Shown here: positions 35,887 to 43,995 of the stretch, piece by piece | Position numbering within the stretch: the first letter of the stretch is position 1 | Layout of the letters: each line of letters starts with the position of its first letter | Source: Myxococcales bacterium | GTDB lineage: Bacteria > Lernaellota > Lernaellaia > Lernaellales > Lernaellaceae | Length of the DNA: 64,000 nucleotides | Reading direction: 5' to 3' | Assembly (NCBI GenBank): GCA_012517325.1 | Contig: JAAYVF010000083.1 | Span: 1-64,000, forward strand | Made by a program: the position numbers and the translations under genes | The notes under the pieces: generated by a model | Told to the model about the DNA's origin: nothing | The model's database searches: none | Seen by the model: the letters and a program-made list of their open reading frames with translations, nothing else

Positions 35887-36030
35887 CCGGGTGTTGAAAA
35901 ACACCCGGCGTGCGATCCAGGGATGGATCGCCATTTTCGGCAACTTCCGAAGTTGCCGAAAATGAAGCGAAAGAAAAACCATGCTTTTTGTTGAGCGCGG
36001 TTGAAAAAGGCCAGGACGATCTTTTTCAAC
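35887..36030. repeat. Palindrome-rich element (REP/MITE-like)
   Basis: Four consecutive inverted repeats fill this gap: 35887-35908 (9-bp stem, GAAA loop), about 35912-35931 (GCGATCC with GGATCGC), 35933-35963 (perfect 14-bp stem, CCG loop) and 36000-36030 (10-bp stem, 11-base loop). GTTGAAAAA occurs at 35893 and 36000 and its complement TTTTTCAAC ends the block at 36030, so the outer ends form an inverted repeat about 138 bases apart. The final TTTTTCAACAGCCTGCTAA resembles dispersed repeats I associate with deltaproteobacterial genomes (from memory). None of the stems is followed by a T-run. Confidence 0.7.
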
Positions 36031-36050
36031 AGCCTGCTAAGGGAGACAGC

Positions 36051-37445
36051 ATGCGGCTGGAATTTCACGGCGCCATTCAAACGGTGACGGGTTCGGCGTA
36101 CGTGCTGCAGATCGGCGCGGAACGCTTTTTATTCGATTGCGGCATGTACCAGGGCGCGAGTTGGCTCGAAAAGCGGAACTTCCTGCCCTTCTATTTCGAT
36201 CCGCGGCAGATCAAGGACGTGATCGTCACCCACGCGCACATCGACCACATCGGCCTGTTGCCGAAACTGGTGCGCGAGGGCTTCGCGGGCAAGATCCACG
36301 CCACGTCGGCCACGGTCGACCTGGCGCGCATTCTGCTGCTCGACGCGGCCCACATCGCCGAGGCCGACACCGAGCGGCGCAACCGCAAGTTCGGCCGGGC
36401 CGGCCGGCCGCAGGAACAACCGCTTTATACGGCGGCCGACGCGGAAAAGGCGCTGGAACACCTGGTCGCGCACCGCTATCACGAGGAAGTGCCGATCGGC
36501 GACGGCTTGCGCGTGGTCTTTCGCGACGCGGGCCACATCCTGGGCAGCGCCTTCATCCAGGCGACGGCCACCGAAAACGGGAACACCAGACGGATTCTGT
36601 TCTCGGGCGATATCGGCAACCGCGACCAGGCCATCATCAAAGATCCCGAGGCGCCCGAGCCGGCCGACGTGCTCTTGATCGAATCGACCTACGGTGACCG
36701 CCTGCACAAGCCCCGGCCCGACACGATGAAAGAGCTGCACGACATCCTCGCCCAGGCTTACCGCGACGGCGGCAACGTGGTCATACCGGCCTTCGCCGTG
36801 GGCCGCACCCAGGAAATCCTGTACCGCCTGCGCGAGCTGGCTGACGAGGGCCGCCTGCCCGCCTTTCGCGTTTTCGTCGATTCGCCGCTGGCGATCAGCG
36901 CGACGCGGATCGTGCAGGACAACCCGGATTGCTACGACGACGAAACCATCTACGAAATTTCGGCTTCGGGCCGCGATCCGCTCGCCGTGCCGAATCTGCG
37001 CTTCACGCGGCAGACCATCGAATCGCAGGAAATCAACAACGTCAAGGAACCGTGCCTGATCATCAGCGCCAGCGGCATGTGCAACGCCGGCCGCATCCTG
37101 CACCACCTCAAGCACAACCTCTGGCGCCGCGAAAATCACATCGTCTTCGTCGGCTACCAGGGCGAAGGTACGCTCGGCCGCCTGCTCGTCGACGGCGCGC
37201 CACGCGTGAAAATCATGGGCGAGGAAGTCGCCGTGGCGGCGCACATTCACACGATCGGCGGCTTTTCGGCCCACGCCGACCGCGACGGGCTGCTCGAATG
37301 GATGCAGCCGCTCGCCGCCGGCAAGCCGCGCACCTTCATCGTGCACGGCGAGGAAAAAAGCGCCGCCGCGTTCGCCGGCGAGGTCAACCGGCGATACGGC
37401 ATCCGACCCGTGCTCCCGTTGTGGCACGAAAAGGTGCTGCTCTGA
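36051..37445 (+). CDS. Metallo-beta-lactamase/beta-CASP ribonuclease-like protein
   Basis: A 464-residue protein of the CPSF73-like MBL RNase group. Zinc motifs are THAHIDHIG (HxHxDH), DAGHILGSA, FSGDIGN and GGFSAHADRDGLLEW. The beta-CASP insert includes ESTYGDR, PAFAVGRTQEILY and SASGMCNAGRILHHL. Family members process or degrade RNA, though the bacterial substrates of this subgroup are poorly known. The ATG at 36051 follows GGGAG and the palindromic element, so expression may depend on that element. It overlaps the radical SAM gene. Confidence 0.9.
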   Translation: MRLEFHGAIQTVTGSAYVLQIGAERFLFDCGMYQGASWLEKRNFLPFYFDPRQIKDVIVTHAHIDHIGLLPKLVREGFAGKIHATSATVDLARILLLDAAHIAEADTERRNRKFGRAGRPQEQPLYTAADAEKALEHLVAHRYHEEVPIGDGLRVVFRDAGHILGSAFIQATATENGNTRRILFSGDIGNRDQAIIKDPEAPEPADVLLIESTYGDRLHKPRPDTMKELHDILAQAYRDGGNVVIPAFAVGRTQEILYRLRELADEGRLPAFRVFVDSPLAISATRIVQDNPDCYDDETIYEISASGRDPLAVPNLRFTRQTIESQEINNVKEPCLIISASGMCNAGRILHHLKHNLWRRENHIVFVGYQGEGTLGRLLVDGAPRVKIMGEEVAVAAHIHTIGGFSAHADRDGLLEWMQPLAAGKPRTFIVHGEEKSAAAFAGEVNRRYGIRPVLPLWHEKVLL

Positions 37446-38347
37446 CGGCCCGGCCGGCGCCCGGCTACCTGCCCTTCTCGCGCTGGCTGCGCGAACGCTA
37501 CGGGTTTCCGGTCCGCAAAATATCCCTGAGCGCCGGCTTCGGCTGCCCCAACAAGGACGGAACCATCGGGGGTGACGGCTGCGTCTTCTGCGACGTCAAC
37601 GAGGCGGGCCCGGACCCGCGTTCAATCGCCGGGCTCTCGGTCGCTGAACAACTCCATCGGCAAATCACGATTTTCCAGGCCCGGCATCCGCAGCCGCACA
37701 AATTTCTCGCCTACCTGCAAGCGGGTTCGAACACCTACGCCCCGCCGCCCCGCCTGCGCGAGGTCTACCGCGCGGCGATCTCACACCCGGACGTGGTTTC
37801 ACTCGCGGTTTCCACGCGTCCGGATTGGCTGCCGGATGAGGCGCTCGACCTGCTACGCGAAACCGGCGGCGGTTTGGATGTCTGGGTCGAACTCGGCGTG
37901 CAGTCGGCGCACGACGCCACCCTGATCCGTATCCGGCGGCGGCACGATTTCGCGGCGGTGGAGGATGCGGTGCGGCGCGCCAAGGAACGCGGTTTTCTCG
38001 TCTGCGCGCACCTGATCGTCGGGTTGCCGGGTGAAACGAAAGCGGATTTGCTGGCGACGGCGGCGGCGATGAACCGGCTGGGCGTGGACGCGGTCAAGCT
38101 TCATCCGCTCAGCGTCACGCGTGGCAGCGCGCTGGAAACGGAGTGGCGCGAAAACCGCTTGCGGCTGCTCGACGAGGACGAATACGTCGAACTGGCGGCG
38201 GCGTTTTTGGAAACGCTGTCGCCGCACATCGTCGTTCAACGTCTGACCGGCTCCGGGCGCCCGGAGGTTCATCTCGCGCCCGACTGGACGCGCAACCTCA
38301 ATCGCGTCAAACGGCGAATCGAAGCCCTGCTTTGCCCCGCTCAATAA
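37421..38347 (+). CDS. YhcC-family radical SAM protein (TIGR01212 type)
   Basis: About 308 residues. The iron-sulfur motif of the TIGR01212 family is visible as GFGCPNKDGTIGGDGCVFCD: the first Cys is in GCPN, the other two in GCVFC. LGVQSAHD, LIVGLPGE and VKLHPLSVTRGS are conserved family segments. The reaction is unknown. The start is unresolved: GTG 37421 lies 25 bases inside the nuclease gene without a good Shine-Dalgarno site, while CTG 37442 has AAGG seven bases upstream. The convergent neighbour is separated by a bidirectional terminator. Confidence 0.85.
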   Translation: MARKGAALTARPAPGYLPFSRWLRERYGFPVRKISLSAGFGCPNKDGTIGGDGCVFCDVNEAGPDPRSIAGLSVAEQLHRQITIFQARHPQPHKFLAYLQAGSNTYAPPPRLREVYRAAISHPDVVSLAVSTRPDWLPDEALDLLRETGGGLDVWVELGVQSAHDATLIRIRRRHDFAAVEDAVRRAKERGFLVCAHLIVGLPGETKADLLATAAAMNRLGVDAVKLHPLSVTRGSALETEWRENRLRLLDEDEYVELAAAFLETLSPHIVVQRLTGSGRPEVHLAPDWTRNLNRVKRRIEALLCPAQ

Positions 38348-38379
38348 AAAAAGGGCGACCCCGTGGGGCCGCCCTTTTT
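38346..38379. terminator. Bidirectional rho-independent terminator
   Basis: AAAAAGGGCG pairs with CGCCCTTTTT, and CCCC with GGGG across a GT loop, with one mismatch. The A-run and T-run serve both the radical SAM gene (plus) and the YCF48-like gene (minus), whose stop codons flank it. Confidence 0.92.
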
Positions 38380-38393
38380 GACGTCTGAAATAC

Positions 38394-40121
38394 TCAGCAG
38401 CCGCAGCCGCCGGTGGAATCGTCGTCGTCGTCGCCTTCGGCGCCCTGGTCGTTGTCGTCGTTGTCGTCGTCGTCAACCACGGTGTCGTTGTCGTCATCGT
38501 CGCCGGGCTGGCCGGGAACGACCGTCACGGTCACCTGGTCGGTGCTCTGGAATTCGATGTCCGACACTTCCAACTCGAAGGTGTAGGAACCAGCCGTAGT
38601 GGGCGTGAAGATCGGCTGTTCGCCGTTCGGATCGTCGAAAGTGACTTCCGCCGGGCCTTCCACCAGGGTCCACTGATAGAGCAGCAGGTCGCCGTCCGGA
38701 TCGGTCGAGCCCGAGCCGTCGAGCTGGGCTTCCTGGCCTACCATCACCTGGAAGTCATCGCCCGCGTCCGCCGTCGGGCCATCGTTGGTGCCGGTGTAGC
38801 GGGCCGCCGAGAGGTTCATACCGACCGCGAAGCCGCGTTCGGGACCGGCGAAATCCAGGGCGATCAACGCATAGCCGTTGGGGTTGCCCGGATAACCGTC
38901 GACCACGCTGAACGTGTCGTGGGTCCAGGTGAGGCCGCCGTCGGTGGTGACCATGAACAGGGAGTAATAGCTGAAGCCGGATTTTTCCGCGCACGCCGCG
39001 TAACCGAGGCTCGGAGTGATCATCCGCACGTCGTCGATCGCGTACATCGAGGAGCCGCTCGGGCCGTATTCCGGCAGCGTCGCTTTTTCGAAGGTCGCGC
39101 CGCCGTCGTGGGTGACCAGGATCATGCTCAAGCCGCCGTTCTCATTCACGGGCTCGTCGGTCATGATCAAACCGATTTTCTCGTTGAGGAACTGTACTTT
39201 CAGAATCGAATACACGCCGCCGCCGTCATAGATTTTTTCCCAGGTGTGGCCGCCGTCGACCGTTTTATACAGGTTGCCGAACGCGGCCTTGCCGTCGGTG
39301 TGCATCTTGTAGCCGGATTCCTGCAACTCGATCCGCCCGGCGCCGCCGTGCACGTATTGATTGTAATTGACGTTGGCCTGATAGGCCGCCATCAGTTCCT
39401 CGTAGGTGTTCGGTTCGCCCTTGACGTTCGCCTTTTCCTCGCTCGGCGCGCCGGTACCGATGAAGCCGGTATCGGTATCGAGCCACCACATGTCGTTCAT
39501 GATCGAATTCATGCCGGTCTCGGGAGGCGGCAGATCGACCCAGGTGGTGCCGAAATCGTCGCTACGGCGCAGCAAACCGTTCGAGCCGCAAGAGAAAATC
39601 GATTCGCCGACGACTTTCACGTCGACGATAGTCTTGGTGATGTTGCCGCTCTCATCGGTCAGCGTGAAGGTGTCGCCGCCGTCGGACACGCTCCAGATGA
39701 AGGGCTTCATCTGGAACATGCAGACGAACATGCAGGCCGGGAATTCGTTTTCTTCGATGCACGATTGCGGCACGCCCATGCCGGCGATGACGCCGTGATC
39801 GACGTCGTACCAGTCACCGTCGATCATGAAGGTGAACAGGTTCATCATTTCGCACTCGTCGCCGCCGCCGAATTCCGCCGAGTAGATGCACTGGAGCGAC
39901 GATCCGGCATCGGTGCTGCGCCAGGCGTACTGGGCGCCGTAGGCCGAATTTTGATTGATGCCGATGGTGAAGAAAGTGTTTTCGTCGACCGCGGAAACCG
40001 CGAGGAAGCCGGAACTCGGGGCCGCATTGGTGCCCAAGGTCAGTTCCCAAGTTCCCTGGCCCGCCCAAGCAAAACCAGTCAAGGCAAGCAAAAGCATTGC
40101 CGCCCATGCTACTTTACGCAT
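38394..40121 (-). CDS. Second secreted YCF48/BNR propeller protein with PKD domain and poly-Asp/Cys C-terminus
   Basis: A 575-residue secreted paralogue of the protein at 4196-5920. The signal peptide ends near TGFAWA (about 20). Asp-box motifs include SVSDGGDTF, TVDGGHTW, THDGGATF and TTDGGLTW. The paired-Cys segment reads FPACMFVCMF. A PKD/REJ-like domain spans about 447-536, and an Asp/Asn-rich run leads to the C-terminal GGCGC. The ATG at 40121 has AAAGGAG upstream and a strong promoter. Function is unknown; the propeller may bind a polymer or an envelope partner, with the tail as anchor (inference). Confidence 0.87.
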   Translation of the reverse strand: MRKVAWAAMLLLALTGFAWAGQGTWELTLGTNAAPSSGFLAVSAVDENTFFTIGINQNSAYGAQYAWRSTDAGSSLQCIYSAEFGGGDECEMMNLFTFMIDGDWYDVDHGVIAGMGVPQSCIEENEFPACMFVCMFQMKPFIWSVSDGGDTFTLTDESGNITKTIVDVKVVGESIFSCGSNGLLRRSDDFGTTWVDLPPPETGMNSIMNDMWWLDTDTGFIGTGAPSEEKANVKGEPNTYEELMAAYQANVNYNQYVHGGAGRIELQESGYKMHTDGKAAFGNLYKTVDGGHTWEKIYDGGGVYSILKVQFLNEKIGLIMTDEPVNENGGLSMILVTHDGGATFEKATLPEYGPSGSSMYAIDDVRMITPSLGYAACAEKSGFSYYSLFMVTTDGGLTWTHDTFSVVDGYPGNPNGYALIALDFAGPERGFAVGMNLSAARYTGTNDGPTADAGDDFQVMVGQEAQLDGSGSTDPDGDLLLYQWTLVEGPAEVTFDDPNGEQPIFTPTTAGSYTFELEVSDIEFQSTDQVTVTVVPGQPGDDDDNDTVVDDDDNDDNDQGAEGDDDDDSTGGCGC

Positions 40122-40154
40122 TCGTTCGCTCCTTTCCGGCATTTGCCGTCTGAT

Positions 40155-40207
40155 ACCCCCTCAAATAACAACCGTTGGACTATAAAAGAAAGGGGGTTAC
40201 CCGTCAA
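40155..40207 (-). promoter_or_regulatory. Strong sigma-70-type promoter with a bracketing inverted repeat
   Basis: On the minus strand TTGACG (40202-40207), a 17-base spacer and TATAGT (40179-40184), five of six matches at each box. Transcription would start near 40172, about 50 bases before the ATG of the YCF48-like gene. ACCCCCT (40155-40161) and AGGGGGT (40191-40197) form a 7-base inverted repeat around the -10 box and could be an operator. Confidence 0.75.
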
Positions 40208-40242
40208 GTTGAGTCCGGATCGTTGCGTCCCTTTAAACATCA

Positions 40243-40270
40243 GGGGCCGGGCCGTTTCCGACCCGGCCCC
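40243..40270 (-). terminator. GC-rich hairpin after the MMPL/RND gene
   Basis: GGGGCCGGG pairs perfectly with CCCGGCCCC across a 10-base loop, about 30 bases past the stop of the MMPL gene. No T-run follows on the minus strand, so termination may be weak or need Rho. Confidence 0.5.
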
Positions 40271-40301
40271 CACCGGGACCCTCCGGCACTACAAGGGCAG
40301 G

Positions 40302-42830
40302 TCACACCTGCCGAAAACGAGTCACGAATTTCGGTTTGATCAGGTACACGATGGTGGGCAGCAGAATCAGGCCGCCCAACATGCTGATGACCATCCAGAA
40401 CGCCAGCAAGAGGCCCATTTCCGCCTGGAAACGAAGGAAGCTGAACGCCCAGAAGATCATGCCCAGGACCATGGTGGTCGCGGTGAAAAAGACCGCCTTG
40501 CCCGCCGTGGTGATCGCGCGGGTCGTGGCGATGCCCCAGTCGCCGCTGATGGCGTATTCCTCCTCCATGCGGCCGATCACGTACAAGCCGTAGTCGACGC
40601 CCAGGCCGACGCCCAGCGACACGACCGGCAACGTGTTGACGTCCAGGCCGATACCCAGCGCCCCCATCAGCGCATAGGTCAGGTAGTTGGAAATCGCCGT
40701 AGGCAGCAGGAACAGCAGGCCGGCCAGCACGCTGCGGTAGACCAGCATGACCGTCAGGAAGACCATGCCGAAGGCCAGAATCGTCACCTTCGCCTCCGAC
40801 ATGAAAATCGTCTCGTTGATGGCGGCCAGCAAGCCGCCGTAATTGCCGGCCAGCCGGAACCGCGCCACCTCGACCTTGCCGTCGGGCTTTTTCGCCTCCT
40901 CGGGAACCAGCGCCATGTCGTCCACTTCTTCCGCGCCGACGATCATCGGGTGGCCGGCGATGTATTCCTTGGCGGCGGCCACGACCTTGCGCAGCGAGTC
41001 GCCTTTGTGGTCGAGCATGTTCACCGAGATGTTGGCGTCTTTGAAGTCGTTGGTCACGAAGCGGGCCAGATCGCCCGGCTCGACGCCGGCGAAGAGGATT
41101 TCCAGGTACAGCCCCGCCTCGCGCGGATCATCGGGCACCAGTTCCCACTTCGGGTTGTCGCCGTGCATGATGCGCGTGATTTCCGGCAGCAGGTCGGCGA
41201 TCGAATTGGTGGAGTGAACCTCGGGCAGCTTCTCCAGGTGCCGCTGCAAACCTTCCATGGTGCGCAAAACCTGGGGCGATTTGATGGCGTTTTTCAGTTC
41301 GCCTTCCAGAATGACCGACAGCGATTCGGTGTTGCCGAATTTTTCGCCGATCCGTTGGGTATCCTGGTTGTACGGGGAACTGGGCCACAGCATCGGCGAA
41401 CCGGGATACATGTCGCCGAACACGAGGTTGCGCGCGAAGATGAACCCGATGACGAACAGCACGCCCGTCACGCCCAGGATCGGCCAGCGGGCCTTTCCCT
41501 GCACCATCGCGCCGATCCCCGCCAGGAGATGGTCGAGCCAGTTGGCTTTCTTTTCCTTGAGCTTGGGCGCCGGCATGATCGACAGGATGACCGGGTTGAA
41601 AATGACGTTCGAAATGACGATCGACATGACCCAGAAACTGCCCATGATCGCCAGGCGTTCCATCAGCGGAATCGGGGTGATGATGACGATGAACAGACTG
41701 GCGGCGTCGATCACAAGCGACAGCACGCCGGGTTTGAACAAGCCGACGTAGGTCGCCTCGGCGGCCGCCACGCGATCGCGCCGCGCCTCGTATTCCTCCA
41801 TGTAGCGCTCGATCAATTGCACCGAGTGCGAAAGTGCTCGCGCGCTGATGACAAATGGCACGACGATCACCAGCGGGTTGAAGTGCCAGTTCAGCAAGCC
41901 CAGCAAGCCGAGGCTCAGGACGGCGGAAATCACCATCGTGGCCAGTGGCACCGTGACACCGCGCAAATCGCGGAAATAAAGCGCCAGGATGAAGATGATC
42001 GAGAAAACCGTCAGCCCGAAAAGTTTATACAGTTGCGGGAAGCGGCTCTGGATGTAGCCCAGCAGGATCGGGCGGCCAATCATGTGGACCTTGGTGTTGC
42101 CGTCCTCGGCTTGTTTGGTGATTTTCTGGACGGCTTCGAACAGCGTGTCGTTCAGGGTGAACGGCAGGCCGACGATCGCCGTTTCCAGGTTTTTCACGTC
42201 GTCCGCCGGATTGCGGTCCTCGCTCTTGGCGATGCGCTCGACTATCTGGCGCAGCGTTTCGCCGGGGCTTTCCAACCCGCGGTCGAAGAAGCCCGCCACG
42301 ATCAGCGCGGCCTTGTCATCCAGGCTGACCATGGTGCCGTGCAACCGGCCGGTCGTATAGACGTCCCGCTTCAAGCGGGCGATTTCCTCGGGCGTCGTCG
42401 GAATGTCCGGCCACATCACCGGCTCGGAACGGTGGCGCGCCAAGCCGCCCGCTTCCTCCTGCAGGAAGGTTTTTTTAATCTTCCGTTGCGACAACGAAAG
42501 CACCTGGTAGTTGTTGACTGCCGGCAGCAACTCCAGCGCCTTGGTGATGTCCTTGATTTTCGTCAGCGTCGCGGTGTTGAACACGTCGCCGTCTTTCACC
42601 TCGAGGGCGATCAGGCAGACGTTGGCGCCGCCGAACGTCGTCTCGTAATCGACGTAGGTTTTGACGAATTCGTGGTTTTTCGGAAACAGTTCGATCGTCG
42701 GCGTTTTCAACACCACTCGGGTGGCCAACCAGCCGAAAACGGCGGTCAGCAACAAAATCGCCACCAGCGTGGCGTAACGGTACTTCAGAAAAAATTTACC
42801 GGATCGCTCGATCAAATGAAGGTTTTTCAT
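40302..42830 (-). CDS. MMPL/RND-superfamily exporter (HpnN-like)
   Basis: An 842-residue inner-membrane transporter with two repeats of one membrane segment, a large periplasmic loop and five further segments. Family signatures are FVISARALSHSVQLIERYMEEY in the first half (only part quoted as motif: ALSHSVQLIERY) and GLGVDYGLYVIGRMEEEYA in the second. HpnN and MmpL relatives move hydrophobic lipids such as hopanoids or mycolates across the envelope using proton force. It is the last gene of the DUF1302-DUF1329-YCF48-MMPL operon, 14 bases after the YCF48-like gene. The cargo is unknown but is likely a lipid or hydrophobic product. Confidence 0.88.
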   Translation of the reverse strand: MKNLHLIERSGKFFLKYRYATLVAILLLTAVFGWLATRVVLKTPTIELFPKNHEFVKTYVDYETTFGGANVCLIALEVKDGDVFNTATLTKIKDITKALELLPAVNNYQVLSLSQRKIKKTFLQEEAGGLARHRSEPVMWPDIPTTPEEIARLKRDVYTTGRLHGTMVSLDDKAALIVAGFFDRGLESPGETLRQIVERIAKSEDRNPADDVKNLETAIVGLPFTLNDTLFEAVQKITKQAEDGNTKVHMIGRPILLGYIQSRFPQLYKLFGLTVFSIIFILALYFRDLRGVTVPLATMVISAVLSLGLLGLLNWHFNPLVIVVPFVISARALSHSVQLIERYMEEYEARRDRVAAAEATYVGLFKPGVLSLVIDAASLFIVIITPIPLMERLAIMGSFWVMSIVISNVIFNPVILSIMPAPKLKEKKANWLDHLLAGIGAMVQGKARWPILGVTGVLFVIGFIFARNLVFGDMYPGSPMLWPSSPYNQDTQRIGEKFGNTESLSVILEGELKNAIKSPQVLRTMEGLQRHLEKLPEVHSTNSIADLLPEITRIMHGDNPKWELVPDDPREAGLYLEILFAGVEPGDLARFVTNDFKDANISVNMLDHKGDSLRKVVAAAKEYIAGHPMIVGAEEVDDMALVPEEAKKPDGKVEVARFRLAGNYGGLLAAINETIFMSEAKVTILAFGMVFLTVMLVYRSVLAGLLFLLPTAISNYLTYALMGALGIGLDVNTLPVVSLGVGLGVDYGLYVIGRMEEEYAISGDWGIATTRAITTAGKAVFFTATTMVLGMIFWAFSFLRFQAEMGLLLAFWMVISMLGGLILLPTIVYLIKPKFVTRFRQV

Positions 42831-42844
42831 GGTGTGTCATCCAT

Positions 42845-43867
42845 TCAAGGTTTGGTGGAGTAGAGCTGCCATTTCGCGCCGTTGTCCTGGGTGGCCAGCA
42901 AAGTCCCCCGGCCCCCGACGACCACGCCGTTGCCGGCCTTGGAAAAGGCCACGGCGCTCAGCCACGAATAGGCATTGACGTTCACCGGCTCCACCTTGTC
43001 GCCGACCACCTTGAGTAAAACCCCCTCGGTGCCGGCCAGCCACAAGCCGTCCGGACCGGCGGCGATCTTCAGCAAGTGCGCGCTGACCCCGGTCGGTAGA
43101 ACTTGCCAGGTGACGCCACCGTCGGTGGTTTTAATGAAGGTTCCCTTGGCGCCGACGCCCCAACCATGCAAGGCGTCCGCGAAATAGAGATCGTAGATCG
43201 TGAACTTGGTGCCGGCTTCCACCACTTGCCAGGTGTTTCCGCCATCCTTGGTGACAAACAAATTCGAAAGCGAACTCAACTTGACCGTTTCATCCAACTG
43301 CGCTTCCCAAATCGGATACTCGCCGCCGATAAATCCATGCTTGGCGTCGAGGAAAACCACGGTATTGATCGAGGCGTTCGACATCGGCCCGATCACCTCG
43401 GCCGACCAGTGCTGGCCGCCGTCGGTCGTCCGGGACAACCGGCCGAAATTGCCGACGATCCAGCCGTTCTGCGGGTCGGTGAACGTGATGTCGAACAGCG
43501 CCTCGGGGCAAAGCGGTTCGCGCGGCTTCCAGGTCTGGCCGCCGTCGGTCGAATGCAAAATCATCCCCGACCGGCCGACCACCCAGCCGTTTTTCGCGTC
43601 GGAAAAAGCGATGGAATACAACGCCAGATCGCCGATTTCGCACTGCCGCTGCCAGTTCCGGCCGCCGTCGGTCGAATGCATGAGCAGGCCGGGATACCCG
43701 ACGATCCAGGCATCCTGGTCGCTGGTGAACATGGCGTTGAAAGGCCGATCGCGGAAAACCAACGTCGGACACTCGCCGGGAGCGGCGACCACCAAGGTAG
43801 CGCCGATCACGCCGATCAACACCGCGATCAGCGCCGCCGTCCGTGAGATGACACCCAGCTGTTTCAT
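42845..43867 (-). CDS. YCF48-like beta-propeller protein of the envelope operon
   Basis: A 340-residue exported protein. A signal peptide or anchor ends near TLVVAAPG (about 29). The rest is regular propeller blades with Asp-box motifs HSTDGGRNW, HSTDGGQTW, RTTDGGQHW, VTKDGGNTW and KTTDGGVTW. Unlike the two other propeller proteins here it lacks the PKD domain and poly-Asp tail. Plant and cyanobacterial YCF48 assists photosystem assembly; here the partner is more likely the MMPL transporter or DUF1329 protein encoded beside it (inference). The ATG at 43867 follows GGAGGAG. Confidence 0.85.
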   Translation of the reverse strand: MKQLGVISRTAALIAVLIGVIGATLVVAAPGECPTLVFRDRPFNAMFTSDQDAWIVGYPGLLMHSTDGGRNWQRQCEIGDLALYSIAFSDAKNGWVVGRSGMILHSTDGGQTWKPREPLCPEALFDITFTDPQNGWIVGNFGRLSRTTDGGQHWSAEVIGPMSNASINTVVFLDAKHGFIGGEYPIWEAQLDETVKLSSLSNLFVTKDGGNTWQVVEAGTKFTIYDLYFADALHGWGVGAKGTFIKTTDGGVTWQVLPTGVSAHLLKIAAGPDGLWLAGTEGVLLKVVGDKVEPVNVNAYSWLSAVAFSKAGNGVVVGGRGTLLATQDNGAKWQLYSTKP

Positions 43868-43938
43868 GTTGTTTGCTCCTCCCCCCTGACGTCGTGGGTT
43901 GCGCCGAGCCGACGAACCTAAGGCTTTTTTTGCACAAC

Positions 43939-43965
43939 GGAGGCGGCGAGTGATTCGCCGCCTCC
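43939..43965. other. Intercistronic hairpin between the DUF1329 and YCF48 genes
   Basis: GGAGGCGGCGA pairs perfectly with TCGCCGCCTCC across the loop GTGAT (11-bp stem). No T-run follows in the direction of transcription, so it is more likely an mRNA stabiliser or attenuator within the 128-base gap than a terminator. Confidence 0.6.
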
Positions 43966-43995
43966 CCAAAGGATCCGCGCGCCCGCTTTTCGCGG

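Noticed and set aside
38919-42863. 1314-codon plus-strand open frame
   Set aside because: It spans the reverse strand of two real genes and a promoter region, and its translation is low-complexity His/Arg/Gln/Asp without domains.
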